This document shows positions 6,955-7,133 of a stretch of DNA of 7,133 nucleotides, one piece after another. The stretch is taken from the NCBI RefSeq assembly GCF_964259225.1, contig NZ_CAXVKN010000092.1; one strand, 5' to 3'. The DNA is from Catenibacterium mitsuoka_A (GTDB lineage: Bacteria; Bacillota_I; Bacilli_A; Erysipelotrichales; Coprobacillaceae). The notes beneath the pieces are model-generated. The model was not told the DNA's origin. It made no database searches and saw nothing but the letters and a program-made list of their open reading frames with translations. Every line of letters starts with the position of its first letter. The first letter of the stretch is position 1. The translations under genes and the position numbers were made by a program.

Positions 6955-6997
6955 GTGTTTATCAAATTAAATGTAAACACTTAGAAAAAAGTTCTAA
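6955..6997. repeat. Two adjacent small inverted repeats upstream of the tRNA promoter
   Basis: GTGTTTA (6955-6961) pairs with TAAACAC (6974-6980) across a 12-nt spacer. Directly next to it, TTAGAA (6981-6986) pairs with TTCTAA (6992-6997) across 5 nt. Both lie in the gene-free stretch 6891-7056, just upstream of the tRNA promoter. Neither is followed by a T-run in a way that suggests a terminator. They could be protein sites or chance in AT-rich DNA. I see no gene in this gap. Confidence 0.3.
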
Positions 6998-7004
6998 AAA
7001 CCCC

Positions 7005-7033
7005 TTGCATTATTTCAAAATACATAGTATAGT
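7005..7033 (+). promoter_or_regulatory. Promoter of tRNA-Cys
   Basis: The -35 TTGCAT (7005-7010) and -10 TATAGT (7028-7033) are spaced by exactly 17 bp, with an A-rich stretch upstream that could serve as an UP element. Initiation near 7040 leaves a short 5' leader for RNase P to remove before the tRNA at 7057. Confidence 0.7.
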
Positions 7034-7056
7034 ATACAAGCAATCTCGATTGCGAC

Positions 7057-7131
7057 GGTTCCATAGCCAAGTTGGTAAGGCAGAAGACTGCAACTCTTCG
7101 ACCATCGGTTCAAGTCCGGTTGGAACCTCCA
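7057..7131 (+). tRNA. tRNA-Cys (anticodon GCA)
   Basis: This is a complete 75-nt cloverleaf. The acceptor stem is GGTTCCA (7057-7063) with TGGAACC (7121-7127). The D stem is GCC/GGC (7066-7068/7079-7081). The anticodon stem is GAAGA/TCTTC (7083-7087/7095-7099), with loop CTGCAAC and anticodon GCA at 7090-7092. The T stem is 7104-7108/7116-7120, with loop TTCAAGT. The discriminator base is T (7128), the classic identity base for cysteine tRNA, and CCA is encoded at 7129-7131. It has its own promoter and may head a tRNA cluster continuing past the window. Confidence 0.97.
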
Positions 7132-7133
7132 TA

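Noticed and set aside
6757..6984. Small + strand open frame across the end of potD and the terminator
   Set aside because: It overlaps potD in another frame, runs through the operon terminator, has no ribosome site and gives a low-complexity Phe/Lys-rich tail.
6971..6985. Possible CcpA (cre) site ATGTAAACACTTAGA
   Set aside because: It misses two fixed positions of the cre consensus, including the central CG, and the location far upstream of a tRNA gives no support.

Overview
This window is AT-rich and every gene reads on the + strand. The short intergenic gaps, strong GGAGG-type ribosome binding sites, a tRNA with encoded CCA and protein family types all point to a low-GC Bacillota (Firmicutes) bacterium. 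The protein style fits gut Erysipelotrichia-type anaerobes, but that finer placement is a guess from pattern memory.

Layout: (1) Positions 1-149 hold a left edge of different texture (GACCCCCA repeats, possibly the end of another element) and a promoter. (2) Positions 150-2434 are a two-gene unit: a nicotinate phosphoribosyltransferase (pncB, NAD salvage) overlapping by 4 nt a TyrA-type prephenate/arogenate dehydrogenase (tyrosine synthesis). It ends in an intrinsic terminator whose hairpin contains the tyrA stop codon. (3) Positions 2435-2576 are a regulatory gap with a clear TTGAAA-16-TATAAT promoter, flanked by two near-identical 20-nt repeats that look like operators. (4) Positions 2577-6848 are a five-gene polyamine-uptake operon: an XRE-family HTH plus cupin regulator, then potA (ATPase), potB and potC (permeases) and potD (lipoprotein binding protein). 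The last four are tightly packed, and three of their junctions overlap. A perfect 28-nt palindrome with a T-run terminates the operon. (5) Positions 6891-7133 hold a gene-free stretch with two small inverted repeats, then a promoter and a complete tRNA-Cys(GCA).

How the genes work together: PotD would capture spermidine and/or putrescine outside the membrane, PotB and PotC form the channel, and PotA drives transport by ATP hydrolysis. The HTH-cupin protein is the likely local sensor-repressor, and the paired repeats around its promoter are the best candidates for its binding sites. The pncB-tyrA pair is a separate transcription unit with no obvious metabolic link to polyamines.

I found no convincing previously undescribed system. 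This is mainly a conserved housekeeping and transport region. The points most worth checking are the paired operator-like repeats, the left-edge sequence and the pncB-tyrA coupling.
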